From Elymus sibiricus (Eukaryota > Streptophyta > Magnoliopsida > Poales > Poaceae): a stretch of 64,000 nt of DNA. The position numbers and the translations under genes are program-made. The DNA lies in the NCBI GenBank assembly GCA_039707655.1, contig CM077670.1, positions 141,278,001 to 141,342,000 on the forward strand. Reading direction: 5' to 3'. Shown piece after piece: positions 12,686-22,621 of the stretch. The notes below the pieces were generated by a model. That model did not search any database. It saw only the letters and a program-made list of their open reading frames with translations, and was not told the DNA's origin. Positions within the stretch are counted from its first letter, which is position 1; every line of letters starts with the position of its first letter.

Positions 12686-12827
12686 TACTCTCTCCGTCCC
12701 ATAATATAAGATCTTATTACATCCAATATGCTCACATATTGGATGTAATAAGATCTTACATATTGGATGTAATAAGATCTTACATATTGGATGTAATAAG
12801 ATCTTATATTATGGGAAGGAGGGAGTA
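12686..12827. mobile_element. Stowaway MITE (Tc1/mariner type)
   Basis: A 142-bp hairpin: TACTCTCTCCGTCCCATAATA at the left mirrored by TATTATGGGAAGGAGGGAGTA at the right, with TA at each edge as target duplication. The middle holds three head-to-tail copies of a roughly 24-bp unit built on 'acatattggatgtaataagatctt'. It lies within the hAT element and is therefore the youngest of three nested layers. Confidence 0.9.
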
Positions 12828-12899
12828 TTTAGGTATACTTCATTGGTTTCATAATTTTTGATATCTCATTTGTAATTTTATTTGTTAAATGTAGATAAA

Positions 12900-13048
12900 A
12901 TGGACAAGTTTCTTCTCAAAAGAAAGACACCATGAAAAGATGCTTCAGAAGACATGAATTGGGAGGAGGAGATTCAATATGATCAGAAAAAGAGAAGGCA
13001 GATAATTTATTATGTCCTACATGAAAATTTAATTCTAGTTTCTATATG
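12900..13048 (+). pseudogene. Exon-like relic resembling a ZMYM/TTF-type hAT transposase N-terminus
   Basis: After a possible acceptor (gttaaatgtag) an ATG opens MDKFLLKRKTP, then a TGA, then in the same frame DMNWEEEIQYDQKKRRQI up to a possible donor near 13049. Plant zinc-finger MYM-type hAT proteins commonly start with a short M-[DE]-[RK]-[FY]-[FL]-K-R-K peptide and carry an 'INWEEEI.YDP..R.QI' segment. The resemblance is short and from memory, but it agrees with the hAT ends around it. No DDE domain or dimerisation domain is present. Confidence 0.4.
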
Positions 13049-14178
13049 GTAGGTTACTTAACCTTGGCTTCTGATGATGTGTTTGGGAATTTGAGAACGC
13101 AATACATCCTTTCCAAGTACTGTTGCATTTTATTTTTATAAATAGACTTCTATTATGTTTGGTAATCCATTTGTTACAAGATATGAAACACACATGTATG
13201 TAATACATCGTTGCTTGAAAAATTTATGCCATGGTTAAGTGGTGCATCAGGGTAAGATTAGCTCCAGGTCCGCTCCTGTAACCTTCATAGACTGTCTTCG
13301 CGAACCACAATGACTCTAGGTTGCTGAAGACTTTGACGCCTAACCGTCTAGAGAGTTAGCAACTCTCAACAGTAATAGGCCGAGCGTACTAGACTTAGAT
13401 CTCTGTGATACTCGACCACTATCTGTTTTTTTGGCTCCGGAGTTTTCTCTTGGTGGATTAACACTAATATTTCGCAGAGAGGGTGCTCTGACAACTTATC
13501 AAAATCACACAGAGCAGCCTACATATCTTGGAAGGCGCAGGGTGGCTATTTATAGCCGAAGCAATCCCAAGGGGGAAATGACCATTCAGGACACGACGTC
13601 CAACCAATGGACAACCGACACGTTTCCAACAGTCGGATTTCAAACGCAGCCGGTAACTTTACTTGAGGAACAAGTTAAGTTGGCTCCTCTGTTCAAAATT
13701 TCTCTCGTAGCCCAGAAGATCAACGTCTCTGGCTGACAAGTAAATGTTTCAAAGCTGGAATGGATTTCTCTCATCTCTCATAGAAACATAAGTTTCGAAA
13801 CACTACGACCCCTCTTAGTAGTACGGGTGTCCTGTGACTTAAATAAGAGAAGAAGAACTACGAAAGAAAATGCTACGTCTTTTCTTCGTCTTCAATCTTC
13901 TCGGTTGCAGTCAACACTATCGGACCGAGCTTTGTGGCAATTGCTTCGCGTCAGCAATTTTTAGGGGTCACTTATGTCATGTAATATCTTCCATAGCATT
14001 ATTCTCGATTGCCTTAGCATTCTTCTCTGCTTCGCAGATAAAAATCTTGTGAGTTTATAGCAAAATCCTCAGAACGTTAGGGACATAATTTCTGTGTGTG
14101 CACTAGCTAACACATTAGTCCCTCACTATTTCTATCCAACAATCTCCAAAACTCTTGGGGCACTCAATTGCACCAACA

Positions 14179-14982
14179 ATCTCCCCCTTTTTGGACGATT
14201 ATTGGCAAAATAGTTAAGCATCGAAGTTATAGAGAGATATGTAACCAGTAGTGTGCGGAAAGTAAACGTGTTAACCATATCTCAAAGATGAAATAAGCTC
14301 CTCCTAAATTTATGCATCATCTAAAACATTTGTAATCTAACATCCTGCATATATTTGTATAGGCTTGATGGAGACATGTTTCATATCTTCGAAGATAACT
14401 GGATTGCACTCAGATGAATATCCAGATAGATACAATGCATCCATTAAGTGACTTCTCATAATAATTCCACCTACAAAATACATTCTCGAGAGGAATATAG
14501 TACGGCAGGAGGGTTATTAAATATTACATACCAGAAGTTCATGAGAGTTTTACAACACATTAAGAATCAAATGAAGAACAAATGTTGTAAACTAGAAGCA
14601 AAACACCCAGCAGAAAAACCCACAAATCTATCACTCGATGTCTTCTCCCCCTTTTTGTCAACATGTGTCAAGAAGGCGAGGAAAACACGAGGCACTAAGG
14701 ACCAGCAGAAGAATCAGATTATTCACCCGAGCAGCCTGATTCGCTTGGCGATGAAGTTTCTTCCTCAAAGGTGACACCAGCGTCATCTTCATCTGTAGAA
14801 ATATCTTCCTCTTTTGCTTTATCTTCGGGATCGTGTAGTTGGGGCTGAATGTGACAAGTGGAAGTACTTGGGTCAAGTTGTACGACATTTGCATCAGCAG
14901 GCGGCAACACAATCGCTTTGGCAGTCTTAATTTTTGGCGATGTTGCTTCTGACTCATCAAGAATTTTCTTCAGAGTAATTAT
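14179..14982 (-). other. Internal 3' tail of the Copia-like element
   Basis: Mostly non-coding. A short acidic ORF on the minus strand (14719-14985, EDISTDEDDAGVTFEEE) may be a fragment of an extra ORF after pol; I do not recognise it. A second tract AAAAAGGGGGAGAAG lies at about 14644-14658, so the polypurine tract is present twice, 470 bp apart. The right edge is an abrupt junction with Gypsy-like LTR sequence at about 14983. Confidence 0.4.
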
Positions 14983-15656
14983 CATGATTAGCCGTGTCCT
15001 CGGTTATGGACAACTTTTGAGCAATTCATCCGAGTATTGTCAGTTTGATCTCATCACCTCTTCTTAAATAAAATGAATGGGTTGAACCAAAGGGGAGTGT
15101 GGACCGACCCAGGTTCCTGGCGAGATAGCAGCAGCGTCATCTGGGAAGGTTGGGGCTACCACGTGACCGGGAACCCACATGCTCAAATGCTATATATTAG
15201 AGTGGACCACTATTACAAAGGTAGGAAAACTATTTTCGCGCAAAGGGAAACCTAGCCGCACCACCTTGCATGTTTACTTTTCAAACCAGCCAATCCTGGT
15301 GAAGCTTACCAATACATTCGATGTATTGACCCTTGTGGCTGCAACGTATCATGTTGTAGGTTTACCGTATCGAGTGGAAGGTACGAAGTAGGGTTACAAC
15401 GCTATACTCAACTTCTGCTTGCGAGTGCATGGATGCCACAAGACTAGAACATTATCTCCGTTGCATGATTGATTTGTAAGCTATCCTATGAGCTAAGTAA
15501 GTGTGTGTTGTAAAGCACTGGATCCGCAATGTAATACTTGGCACATGATGCATTCTCGGTATTTCATCGTCAACTGTGCGTGTCAGCTATTAATCTAGGG
15601 ACGGACACAGTAAGCGCAGAGATTCGGGCCCCATTCAGTGACGGGGTCATGACAAG

Positions 15657-15671
15657 ATTGTATCAGAGCAC
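15657..15671 (+). other. Degenerate primer binding site (tRNA-Met type)
   Basis: ATTGTATCAGAGCAC, two bases after the LTR end 'catgaca'. The usual form is TGGTATCAGAGC, complementary to initiator tRNA-Met; one G is missing here. Confidence 0.6.
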
Positions 15672-15794
15672 ATGTTATCTATAGGACGTGACCCTAGGAA
15701 TTGAGAGACCATATGACAAAATCTATTTTGTAGATAGATAGTCTTGTATATCCTTATCCCAATCGATTCTAATTCTCTTCTTTTCAGAATATAG

Positions 15795-16280
15795 ATGACC
15801 ACATTCATGGAACCAGCCAACGAGATTCCAATGCTGAGCATGAACTTGAAGGGAGACACTGAATTCCGAAGAGCAATAAAGGATATCATGTTAAGCATGG
15901 GCATGGGATTGCATGGAGAAGACGTGTAGAAAGGATTCACCATCTGGTTTGAAGGAAGGAACTGTTGGATTGTGCAACTGCACTTGTATGCTCATCAAGG
16001 AGACAACCATGAGGCCAGAGGACTTCATGTGATCACCAACCCGACACTCCAAGCTACATTCTTCGATGCTGCAAGAGATGCTGCATGGGAAGCAATCAAG
16101 AAGTTGGGAACGAGACTCCGGATTCGGCTGTATTACACTCAGGAGCACCTTAATAGAGTTGAGGATGAACTGAGATCAGTCAAAGCAGAACTCGCAAAGG
16201 AGAGGGCCAAGAACAGCCCAAGGGTGAAGGAATCCAAGGAAGAAAGATCGACCACATGGATCAAGAAGCAGGATAACTGA
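15795..16280 (+). pseudogene. Retroelement ORF, one in-frame TAG; gag-like position
   Basis: The ATG at 15795 follows a pyrimidine-rich 'ttctcttcttttcag', a possible splice acceptor. The 161-codon frame has one TAG at about codon 45 (GEDV-stop-KGFTIWFEG). After the stop come LHLYAHQGDNHEARGLHV and a charged coiled-coil-like C-terminus (HLNRVEDELRSVKAELAKE). It has the position of a gag N-terminus but no family I recognise. A CAG-to-TAG change would explain the stop; that is inference. Confidence 0.45.
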
Positions 16281-16809
16281 AGCAGACAGGAAGCTTAGAT
16301 TTGACCACCACTACTATGTTAACCTGAAGTAGAATGTTACGCACGAACAAGTACTATCTCAATCTAACGTAGTGTTGTACAGTAGTTGGATGAGATCATG
16401 CTGGATGTAGTATGACCTTACATAGGAATTGCTTTGAACCTTGTTCCTTGTGTGAATTGATTGTTATGATTGTCGAATGAAATCTATTTGCTATGAATTG
16501 TGTGAAGTGTGAACTACTTACTACGTAATTAGAAGCCTGCCCAATTATGAAGGAAGTCAGAAGAATGCCACTGAAGAGTTAAGAGGAGAACGGTGGAAAC
16601 AGAGGAAACTTCGAAAGAAGTGAGAACATATGAACAGACCTTAGGTATGAACGCTAACTACGTGTATATAACTGCTGTATGAGGCTACAACTATTGAGGC
16701 CATACGAGGCAATATATAATGCTAGTGGGATTAGCATCAGGGTATCTATCTCTATCATCTTTTTCTCTCATCCCTAACCTAGACCACCCAATACCCTAGA
16801 GTTGACACC

Positions 16810-17475
16810 ATGGACCCCGAGCGATTGATTTTTTCCAGATCAACAATCAGTGCAAGGACTGCCAATTTGATTGCCGCTGTTGAGAAGGATCACCCTGCAG
16901 AAGAGGTTTCATGCCTTTTGTGCAAAGGGACCGACCATTTTCCGCCTAGCTGTGGAACCTTCAAGAGGAAGGCACCAATGACACAACCTCAGGAGGAAGA
17001 AAAGGATCTGGAAGGGAGAATAATTCCGCAAGGAACACCCATCATGTGTGACACCCTGATTGGCAGAGGAGCAGACACAGAGGAGTACACCTGTTATGAA
17101 TGCGGACAAGTTGGACACCCCTCAAGTCACTGCCCAGTGGTAGAGTATGTCAGTAGCCACAACAGCAAGCCGGTCTTGACCAAGGAGGATTTGAGTCACA
17201 TCATCTGGACGGAATGTGAAGGACCCATGCACTGGAGGAGCACATGCCTCCAACACCAGAAGGGAGGAGTCCAGAGTACGAGGGATACTGTCAAGAAGGA
17301 TATGAGTAGAGTGATATGTTTCAATTGTAGTAAGCCTAGACACTACGCAGGAGATTGGACTGAGCCAAAATGTGAAAGACCTGCAAGACTACTCGACCCA
17401 TCAAAGTTACCTTGCTACAAGTGTAGAAATCCAGGACACTTTGCCAAGGATTGCCCTGAGATGTGCTACTTGTGA
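16810..17475 (+). CDS. Multi-zinc-knuckle (CCHC) retroelement protein, C-terminus cut by insertion
   Basis: Starts MDPERLIFSRSTISART at 16810, after a pyrimidine-rich leader and a TATATAA at about 16710. Five CX2CX4HX4C-like knuckles are spaced through about 220 residues. Three are intact (CLLCKGTDHFPPSC, CYECGQVGHPSSHC, CYKCRNPGHFAKDC) and two have one Cys replaced by Trp (WTECEGPMHWRSTC, CFNCSKPRHYAGDW). CCHC knuckles bind RNA or single-stranded DNA and are the hallmark of gag nucleocapsid. Five in one protein is more than the usual one or two. Native sequence ends at 17463; the last residues and stop come from the inserted LTR. It may also be a host CCHC gene captured by the element, but it lies on the element's strand downstream of its primer site. 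Confidence 0.65.
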   Translation: MDPERLIFSRSTISARTANLIAAVEKDHPAEEVSCLLCKGTDHFPPSCGTFKRKAPMTQPQEEEKDLEGRIIPQGTPIMCDTLIGRGADTEEYTCYECGQVGHPSSHCPVVEYVSSHNSKPVLTKEDLSHIIWTECEGPMHWRSTCLQHQKGGVQSTRDTVKKDMSRVICFNCSKPRHYAGDWTEPKCERPARLLDPSKLPCYKCRNPGHFAKDCPEMCYL

Positions 17476-19014
17476 ACTGCGTTGGGATTTCCCTGAAGAG
17501 GAGAGGATGATGCAATACAGTAGAGATACATATTTCCCTCAGTTAAGAACCAAGGTTATCAATCCAGTAGGAGAACCACACAGAACCTCGTTAGCAGCAC
17601 CAACACACACAAAAGCAAATACTTGCACCCAACGCAAACAAGAGGGTTGTCAATCCCCTTGGCGGTTGCTTGCAAGGATTAATTCTGATAGTGATAGGTA
17701 GACAAATAAATTGCAAAACAAAATAAAGAAAATAAAATTGCAGCAAGGTATTTTTGGATTTTATATATGATAGATAAATGACCCGATGGCCATAGTTTTC
17801 ACTAGAGGCTTCTCTCACGAACACATAGCATACGGTGGGTAAACAAATTACTGTCGGGCAATTGATAGAAAAGTGCATAGTTATGACGGATTCATGGCAA
17901 TGATCATGTATATAGGCATTACGTCCGAGACAAGTAGACCGACTCCTGCCTGCATCTACTACTATTACTCCACCCATCGACCGCTATCCAGCATGCATCT
18001 AGTGTATTAAGTTAATAAAAACGGAGTAATGCCTTAAGCAAGATGACATGATGTAGACAAAGTAAACTCATTCAATATGAATAAACCCCATCATTTAATC
18101 CTTAATGGTAACAATACAAATACGTGTCTTGTCCCTTTCTGTCAATGGGATAGAGCACCGCAAGATTGAACCCATCACAAAGCACCTCTCCCATTGCAAG
18201 ATAAATCAATCTAGTTGGCCAAACCAAACGGATAGATCAGAGAGAAATACAAAGCTATAATAATCATGCATAAATAAGTTCAGAAAAGACTCAAATATTT
18301 CTCATGAATAATCTGATCATAAACCCACAATTCATCGGATCCCAACAAAGACACCGCAAAAGAAGATTACAACGAACAGAACTCCAAGGAGATCAAGGAG
18401 AACACTGTATTGAAGATCAAAGAGAGAGAAGAAGCCATCTAGCTACTAGCTATGGACCCGTAGGTCTATGGTAAACTACTCACACATCATCCGAAGGGCA
18501 GCAAGGTTGATGAAGAAGCCCTCCGTGATCGATTCCCCCTCCGACAGATTGCCAGAAAAGGCCTCCAGATGCGATCGCGGAAGAATAGAAGCGTGCGGCG
18601 GCGGAAAAGTTATTCGAGGTGCCTCTCTGGTATATGGGGAATATTTGAGAATTTATAGCGGCGGAATTAGGTCAAGAGGTGCCACGAGGGGCCCACAAGC
18701 CTGGGGGCGCGCCTACCCCCTTGGGCGCGCCTCCCGAGCTTGTCGCTCCCTCGTGGCTCTTCTGGTCTTCTCCCAAACCTTCTAGGGTCCCTTCTGGTCC
18801 AGAAAAAATTAATCCAAAGTTTTTTCTCCGTTTGGACTCTGTTTGATATTGATTTTCTGAAAAGCCAAAAACAAGCAAAAACAGCAACTGGCACTGGGCA
18901 CTAGGTTAATAGGTTAGTCCCAAAAATGATATATAATTGCATAATAAACATCCAAGATTGATACTATAATAGAATGGAACAATAAAAAATTATAGATACG
19001 TTGGAGACGTATCA
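17464..19014 (-). repeat. 3' LTR of copy 2 (1551 bp)
   Basis: Minus strand opens TGATACGTCTCCAACG at 19014 and ends GTTCACAAGTAGCA at 17464; the terminal TATCA has become AGCA. About 85 bp longer than the copy-1 LTR, mainly because it keeps a GC-rich block (18690-18780, 'gggggcgcgcc') that copy 1 lacks. Confidence 0.82.
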
Positions 19015-20700
19015 AGCATCCCCAAGCTTAATTCCTGCTCGTCCTAGAGTAGGTAAATGATAAAAACAGAATTTTTGATGTGGAATGCTACCTAACATGT
19101 TCATCATGTAATTCTCTTTTACGGTATGAATATTAAGATCCGAATGATTCAAAGCAATAGTCTATAATTTGATATAAAGACATCAATACTCAGGCATACT
19201 AACAAACAATCATGTCTTTCAAAATAAAAATGCTGAAGAAAGTTATCCCTACAAAATCATGTAATCCTGTCATGCTCCATCTTCTTAACATAAATTATTT
19301 ATCATGCACTACGCCGATGACAAGCCGAGCAATTGGTTCATACTTTTTAACGCGCTTCAGCTTTTTCAACCCCCATGCAATACATGAGTGCAAGCCATGG
19401 ATATAGCACTATGGGTGGAATAGAATATGATGATAGAGATTAATAAGGGGGTGTCAAAAAGGGAAGATAGTCTCACATCGACGCGGCTAATCAACGGGCT
19501 ATGGAGATGCCCATCAATTGATGTCAATGCGAGGAGTAGGGATTGCCATGCAACGGATGCACTAAGACCTATAAGTGTATGAAAGCTCAAAAATAAAAAC
19601 TAAGTGGGTGTGCATCCAACTTGCTTTCTCATGAAGACCTCAGGCATTTGAGGAAGCCCATCATCGGAATATACAATCCAAGTTCTATAATGAAAAATTC
19701 CCACTAGTATATGAAAGTGACAACATAGGAGACTCTCTATATGAAAAACATGGTGCTACTTTGAAGCACAAGTATGGGAAAGGATAGTAACACTGCCCCT
19801 TCTCTCTTTTTCTCTCATTTTTTTTGGTGGGCCCTTTTTGGCCTCTTTTTTTTCTTTTTTTATATTTCCTCACCGGGACAATGCTCTAGTAATGATGATC
19901 ATCACACTTCTATTTACTTACAACTCAATACTAGAACAAATATGACTCTATATGAATGCCTCTGGCAGTGTACCAGGATGTGCAATGATGCTAGCATAAC
20001 ATGTATGAAAATGATGAATGGTGGCTGAGCCACAAATACTATGTCAGCTATATGATCATGCAAAGCAATATGACAATGATGATGTGTGTCATATAAACAG
20101 AACGGTGGAAGTTGCATGGCAATATATCTCGGAATTGCTATGGAAATGCCATAATAGGTAGGTATGGTGGCTGTTTTGAGGAAGTTATAAGGAGGCTTAT
20201 GTGTGATAGAGCGTATCATATCACAGGGTTTGGATGCACCGGCGAAGTTTGCACCGACTCTCGAGGTAAGAAAGGGCAATGCACGGTACCGAAGAGGCTA
20301 GCAAATTGTGGAAAGGTGAGAGTGCGTATAATCCATGGACTCACATTAGTCTTAAAGAACTCGCATACTTATTGCAAAAGTTTATTAGCCCTCGAAGCCA
20401 AGTACTACTACGCATGCCCCTAGGGGGATAGATTGGTAGGAAAAGACCATCGCTCGTCCCCGACCGCCAATCAGAAGTTAGACAATCAATAATAAATCAT
20501 GCTCCAACTTCTTAGCATAATGACAGACCATACATGCATGCTTCGGGAATCACAAACCTTAACAAGAATATTCTTACTAAACCACAATTATCTACTAGTA
20601 CCTCCCACATATTACCATCGTAATATCACAAAACTATTGCAAGGAATCAAACTTATCATATTCAGTGATCTACATGAAAGTTTTTATTATATCCCTCTTG

Positions 20701-20705
20701 AATAC
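20701..20705. repeat. Left target-site duplication AATAC
   Basis: AATAC here and AATAC at 27600-27604 flank the 6894-bp element exactly. Copy 1 of the host element has the uninterrupted sequence 'ttgtatacctatcat' at the same place. Confidence 0.92.
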
Positions 20706-21600
20706 TGTCGGAAGTTGGGCTCCGGGGACCCAAAGGTTCGAACACTGGGGTGAGCTCGTTCTACCACTTCGTCTCCTACCATGGCTAAGCAACGGTGAGG
20801 CTACAGCGAGAGCACGCTAGCGAGGAACGGGCCATGGACTCAGCGGTTTACCCAGGTTCGGGGCACCTTGTGGTGTAAGACCCTACTCCTGCTTGTGGTT
20901 GGGATTGCAAGGGCAAGAGAGTTCTTGCGTACAAGGAAGGAGATGAAGGAATCCCTCCGCTCTACAATGGCAGCACTGCCCTTTATACCAACCTTGGCCC
21001 TCTTCCCCCTCGAAAACTTAGGCGGGAAGGGTTGCCACACTTGGCGGTTTTGAAAGGGAACAGGCGCTCAGGCTATCCTGACTAAAGGCGGTCTTCGCCT
21101 GCCAAAGCATGATCCATGACGCACCGGTGGGCTCGGTGATGACCTCCGCCCTGCGCGCCCGCCATCTTGGTCTTCCTTCGCCGATCGGGCAACCTTTGGG
21201 TTGCTTTGGGAGTAGATATCTGGCCCTGCTCCCTTAACACAAAAGAGGAAACCATCTTCATCCGCGCCTGCTGGCGCGGCCTCTGCCGCTGCTCGTCGCC
21301 GCGCGTGTCAACCACGTAATGGGCCCCGGACCACGCGGCTCCGCTGAACGGCCTTCGTCTCGTGCGTCCTCGGGAGGGGGCCTCGGGAGGCCACCTCAGG
21401 AGGTCGCCTCGTGAGGCCGCTGGTGGAGGTGCTGAGCCTCGCTCGCCCGCTCCCTGAGGAGGGGGCCTCGGGAGGCCAAGGCCTTGTGAGGAGCCCTGGC
21501 GAGGTGCTTAGTGATGACGGCCTGCAGGGCCCACGCCAGGCGTTGCACCCTGGGCGAAAGGCAGACATGCCTGGACACCCCGGGTTCCATGGGCCCGACA
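20706..21600 (-). repeat. 3' LTR of the B3-carrying Gypsy element
   Basis: Opens TGTCGG and closes CCGACA. Contains a minus-strand TATA box (TGGTATAAAGG, reverse of 20980-20990) and a dense cluster of CCTCnnGAGG palindromes at about 21367-21500. Confidence 0.92.
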
Positions 21601-21613
21601 ATAGCCCCGGGGC
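21601..21613 (-). other. Polypurine tract
   Basis: Minus strand reads GGGCCCCGGGGCTAT directly before the 3' LTR. The GGGGCTA core also occurs before the 3' LTR of the Gypsy element at the right end of the window. G/C-rich rather than purely purine, so the exact start of plus-strand priming is uncertain. Confidence 0.6.
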
Positions 21614-21958
21614 CCGCGGCGCACACGTTCTCGCCTACAGGGGGTGAAACGGAGCGGGCCCTAACCGCCTGCGGCCAGGCGCGACGCGTGGCGCACGATG
21701 TGACTGGGGACGCCTCCACTTCTTCCACGACACCTCGGTAACTGCCCGCGCTGACATAAAGTCCGCCGCGGGCGACGCGAGACCATCATTGCCTTCCTTA
21801 GCGCCTCCCTGTTGCTTCGATTCCCAACGCCGGAGAAGGTGGAGCGACGAGGGGAGCTCCGCGCCGAGTGTAAAGAGGGAGAGGGGAGAGCTGAAGTCCT
21901 CCACCCATCTTCTCCTTCCTCCTACTTCCTTTGTCGTCTTGCTAGAGCCGCCACGGAA

Positions 21959-22621
21959 ATGGTGAGGGGGAGAGGGTGTGGCCGCGCTTCCGCTGTCGCA
22001 TGCCAGGTTCCGCCCAGGGGGCGCGGGTGCTCCCTGACGGCTGCCGGCGGCGGGCCCAGCAGTCACGGGAGGGGCACCGCTCGCAGGCGCGGAGGGCGAG
22101 GCGCGCGGGGCCAAGGTGGCCGCGGCGGGACAACCGCGCTACCTCCTCAGGCAGGGAGCCACTCGGCGGAGGCGGCGCACGAGTTCATCGTGAACATGCA
22201 CCGCAGCCCCTGCACCTGGCTCCGGCTCCCAGACTCCTTCGCGGCGGCGATGGCGAAGCGCGCGCCCTTGGGCTTGTGGGTGCAGGCCGACGGCTGCTGC
22301 AACGACCCCTCCTGGGTGGCGACGGAGCTCACTCCATCAGGCTTCATGTTCTTGAGGCAGGGGTGGAAGTCGTTCGCCCTCGCTCTTGGACTGAAGCAGG
22401 GGCACGTCCTCCAATTCAAGTACGACGGGGCTGCCACACTCTTCATGAAGATCTTCGGGCTCTCCGGCAGCCACCTGGAGTGTTGCGCGGAGAGCGAGGA
22501 CGGCAGCTACAGCGGCTCCTCCAGCGAGGACGACAGCTCCAGCGGTGACGCCGCCTCCGGCGGGGGAGGAAGCGATGACGACTCCTCCCGCGTCAAGAGT
22601 GAGGACGAGGACTCTGACTAG
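21959..22621 (+). CDS. B3 DNA-binding domain protein encoded antisense inside a Gypsy retrotransposon
   Basis: An uninterrupted 220-residue ORF starting MVRGRGCGRASA after a leader typical of a plant 5' UTR (cctcctacttcctttgtcgtcttgc); an upstream in-frame ATG at 21812 is less likely. Residues 1-60 are Arg/Gly-rich. Residues about 75-176 form a B3 domain of the REM type: FIVNMHRSPCTWLRLPDSFA, then a WVATEL strand, then FLRQGWKSFALALGLKQGH, LQFKYDG and FMKIFGLSGSHLEC, matching the family's 'GW..F......L..GD...F.Y.G...F.V.IF..SG' core. Residues 177-220 are Ser, Asp and Glu. B3 proteins bind DNA in the nucleus as transcription factors. It lies between the pol remnant and the 3' LTR on the opposite strand. 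It is intact, with several CAG codons unmutated, although the element's gag-pol frame has four stops. The family call is from motifs only; expression is unknown. Confidence 0.8.
   Translation: MVRGRGCGRASAVACQVPPRGRGCSLTAAGGGPSSHGRGTARRRGGRGARGQGGRGGTTALPPQAGSHSAEAAHEFIVNMHRSPCTWLRLPDSFAAAMAKRAPLGLWVQADGCCNDPSWVATELTPSGFMFLRQGWKSFALALGLKQGHVLQFKYDGAATLFMKIFGLSGSHLECCAESEDGSYSGSSSEDDSSSGDAASGGGGSDDDSSRVKSEDEDSD

Larger units (their letters stand above)
11918..13278 (+). mobile_element. hAT DNA transposon (1361 bp) with perfect 8-bp target duplication
   Basis: The element opens CAGGGGCGCAGCC at 11918 and closes GGTCCGCTCCTG at 13278; the closing end reversed is CAGGAGCGGACC, an imperfect terminal inverted repeat of the CAGGGGCGGAGC type. 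The flanking octamer TAACCTTC occurs at 11910-11917 and again at 13279-13286, the 8-bp duplication expected for hAT. Inside are a GC-rich exon-like block (12230-12425) ending at a possible GT donor, and a short exon-like ORF at 12900. Strand is set by that ORF. It lies inside a Copia-like LTR, which reads through once it is removed. Confidence 0.75.
11476..14982 (-). mobile_element. Copia-like retrotransposon 3' end (LTR split by a hAT element, plus internal tail)
   Basis: On the minus strand the interior (14982 to 14179) ends in a polypurine tract AAAAAGGGGGAGAT, followed directly by an LTR opening TGTTGGTGCAATTG at 14178. The LTR continues to about 13287, is interrupted by the hAT element, and resumes at 11917 to end near 11476; without the insert it is about 1.33 kb. 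The AAAAAGGGGGAGA tract is typical of Copia superfamily elements in grasses. Everything upstream of the internal tail is missing, so there is no 5' LTR or pol. Confidence 0.6.
14983..17463 (+). mobile_element. Gypsy-like element, 5' part (LTR end, primer site, two ORFs)
   Basis: Second member of the family seen at 1-2046. It holds the last 672 bp of a 5' LTR (14983-15654, ending ggggtcatgaca), a degenerate Met-type primer site, an ORF with one stop (15795-16280), a non-coding spacer with a TATATAA, and a zinc-knuckle ORF (16810 on). The TGATA element inserted at 17464 cuts it; no protease, RT or integrase follows on either side. Confidence 0.6.
17464..20705 (-). mobile_element. TGATA-type LTR retrotransposon, copy 2, left part
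   Basis: 3' LTR 17464-19014 followed by interior that runs parallel to copy 1 (2917 onward), for example 'catccccaagcttaattcctgctcgtcc' and 'gaagacctc[ag]ggcatttga'. It is interrupted at 20705/20706 by the 6.9-kb Gypsy element and resumes at 27605. Collinearity with copy 1 across the join (around 4570) confirms that both pieces are one element. Left flank pentamer is AGATG; the other end of the element is lost. Confidence 0.82.
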
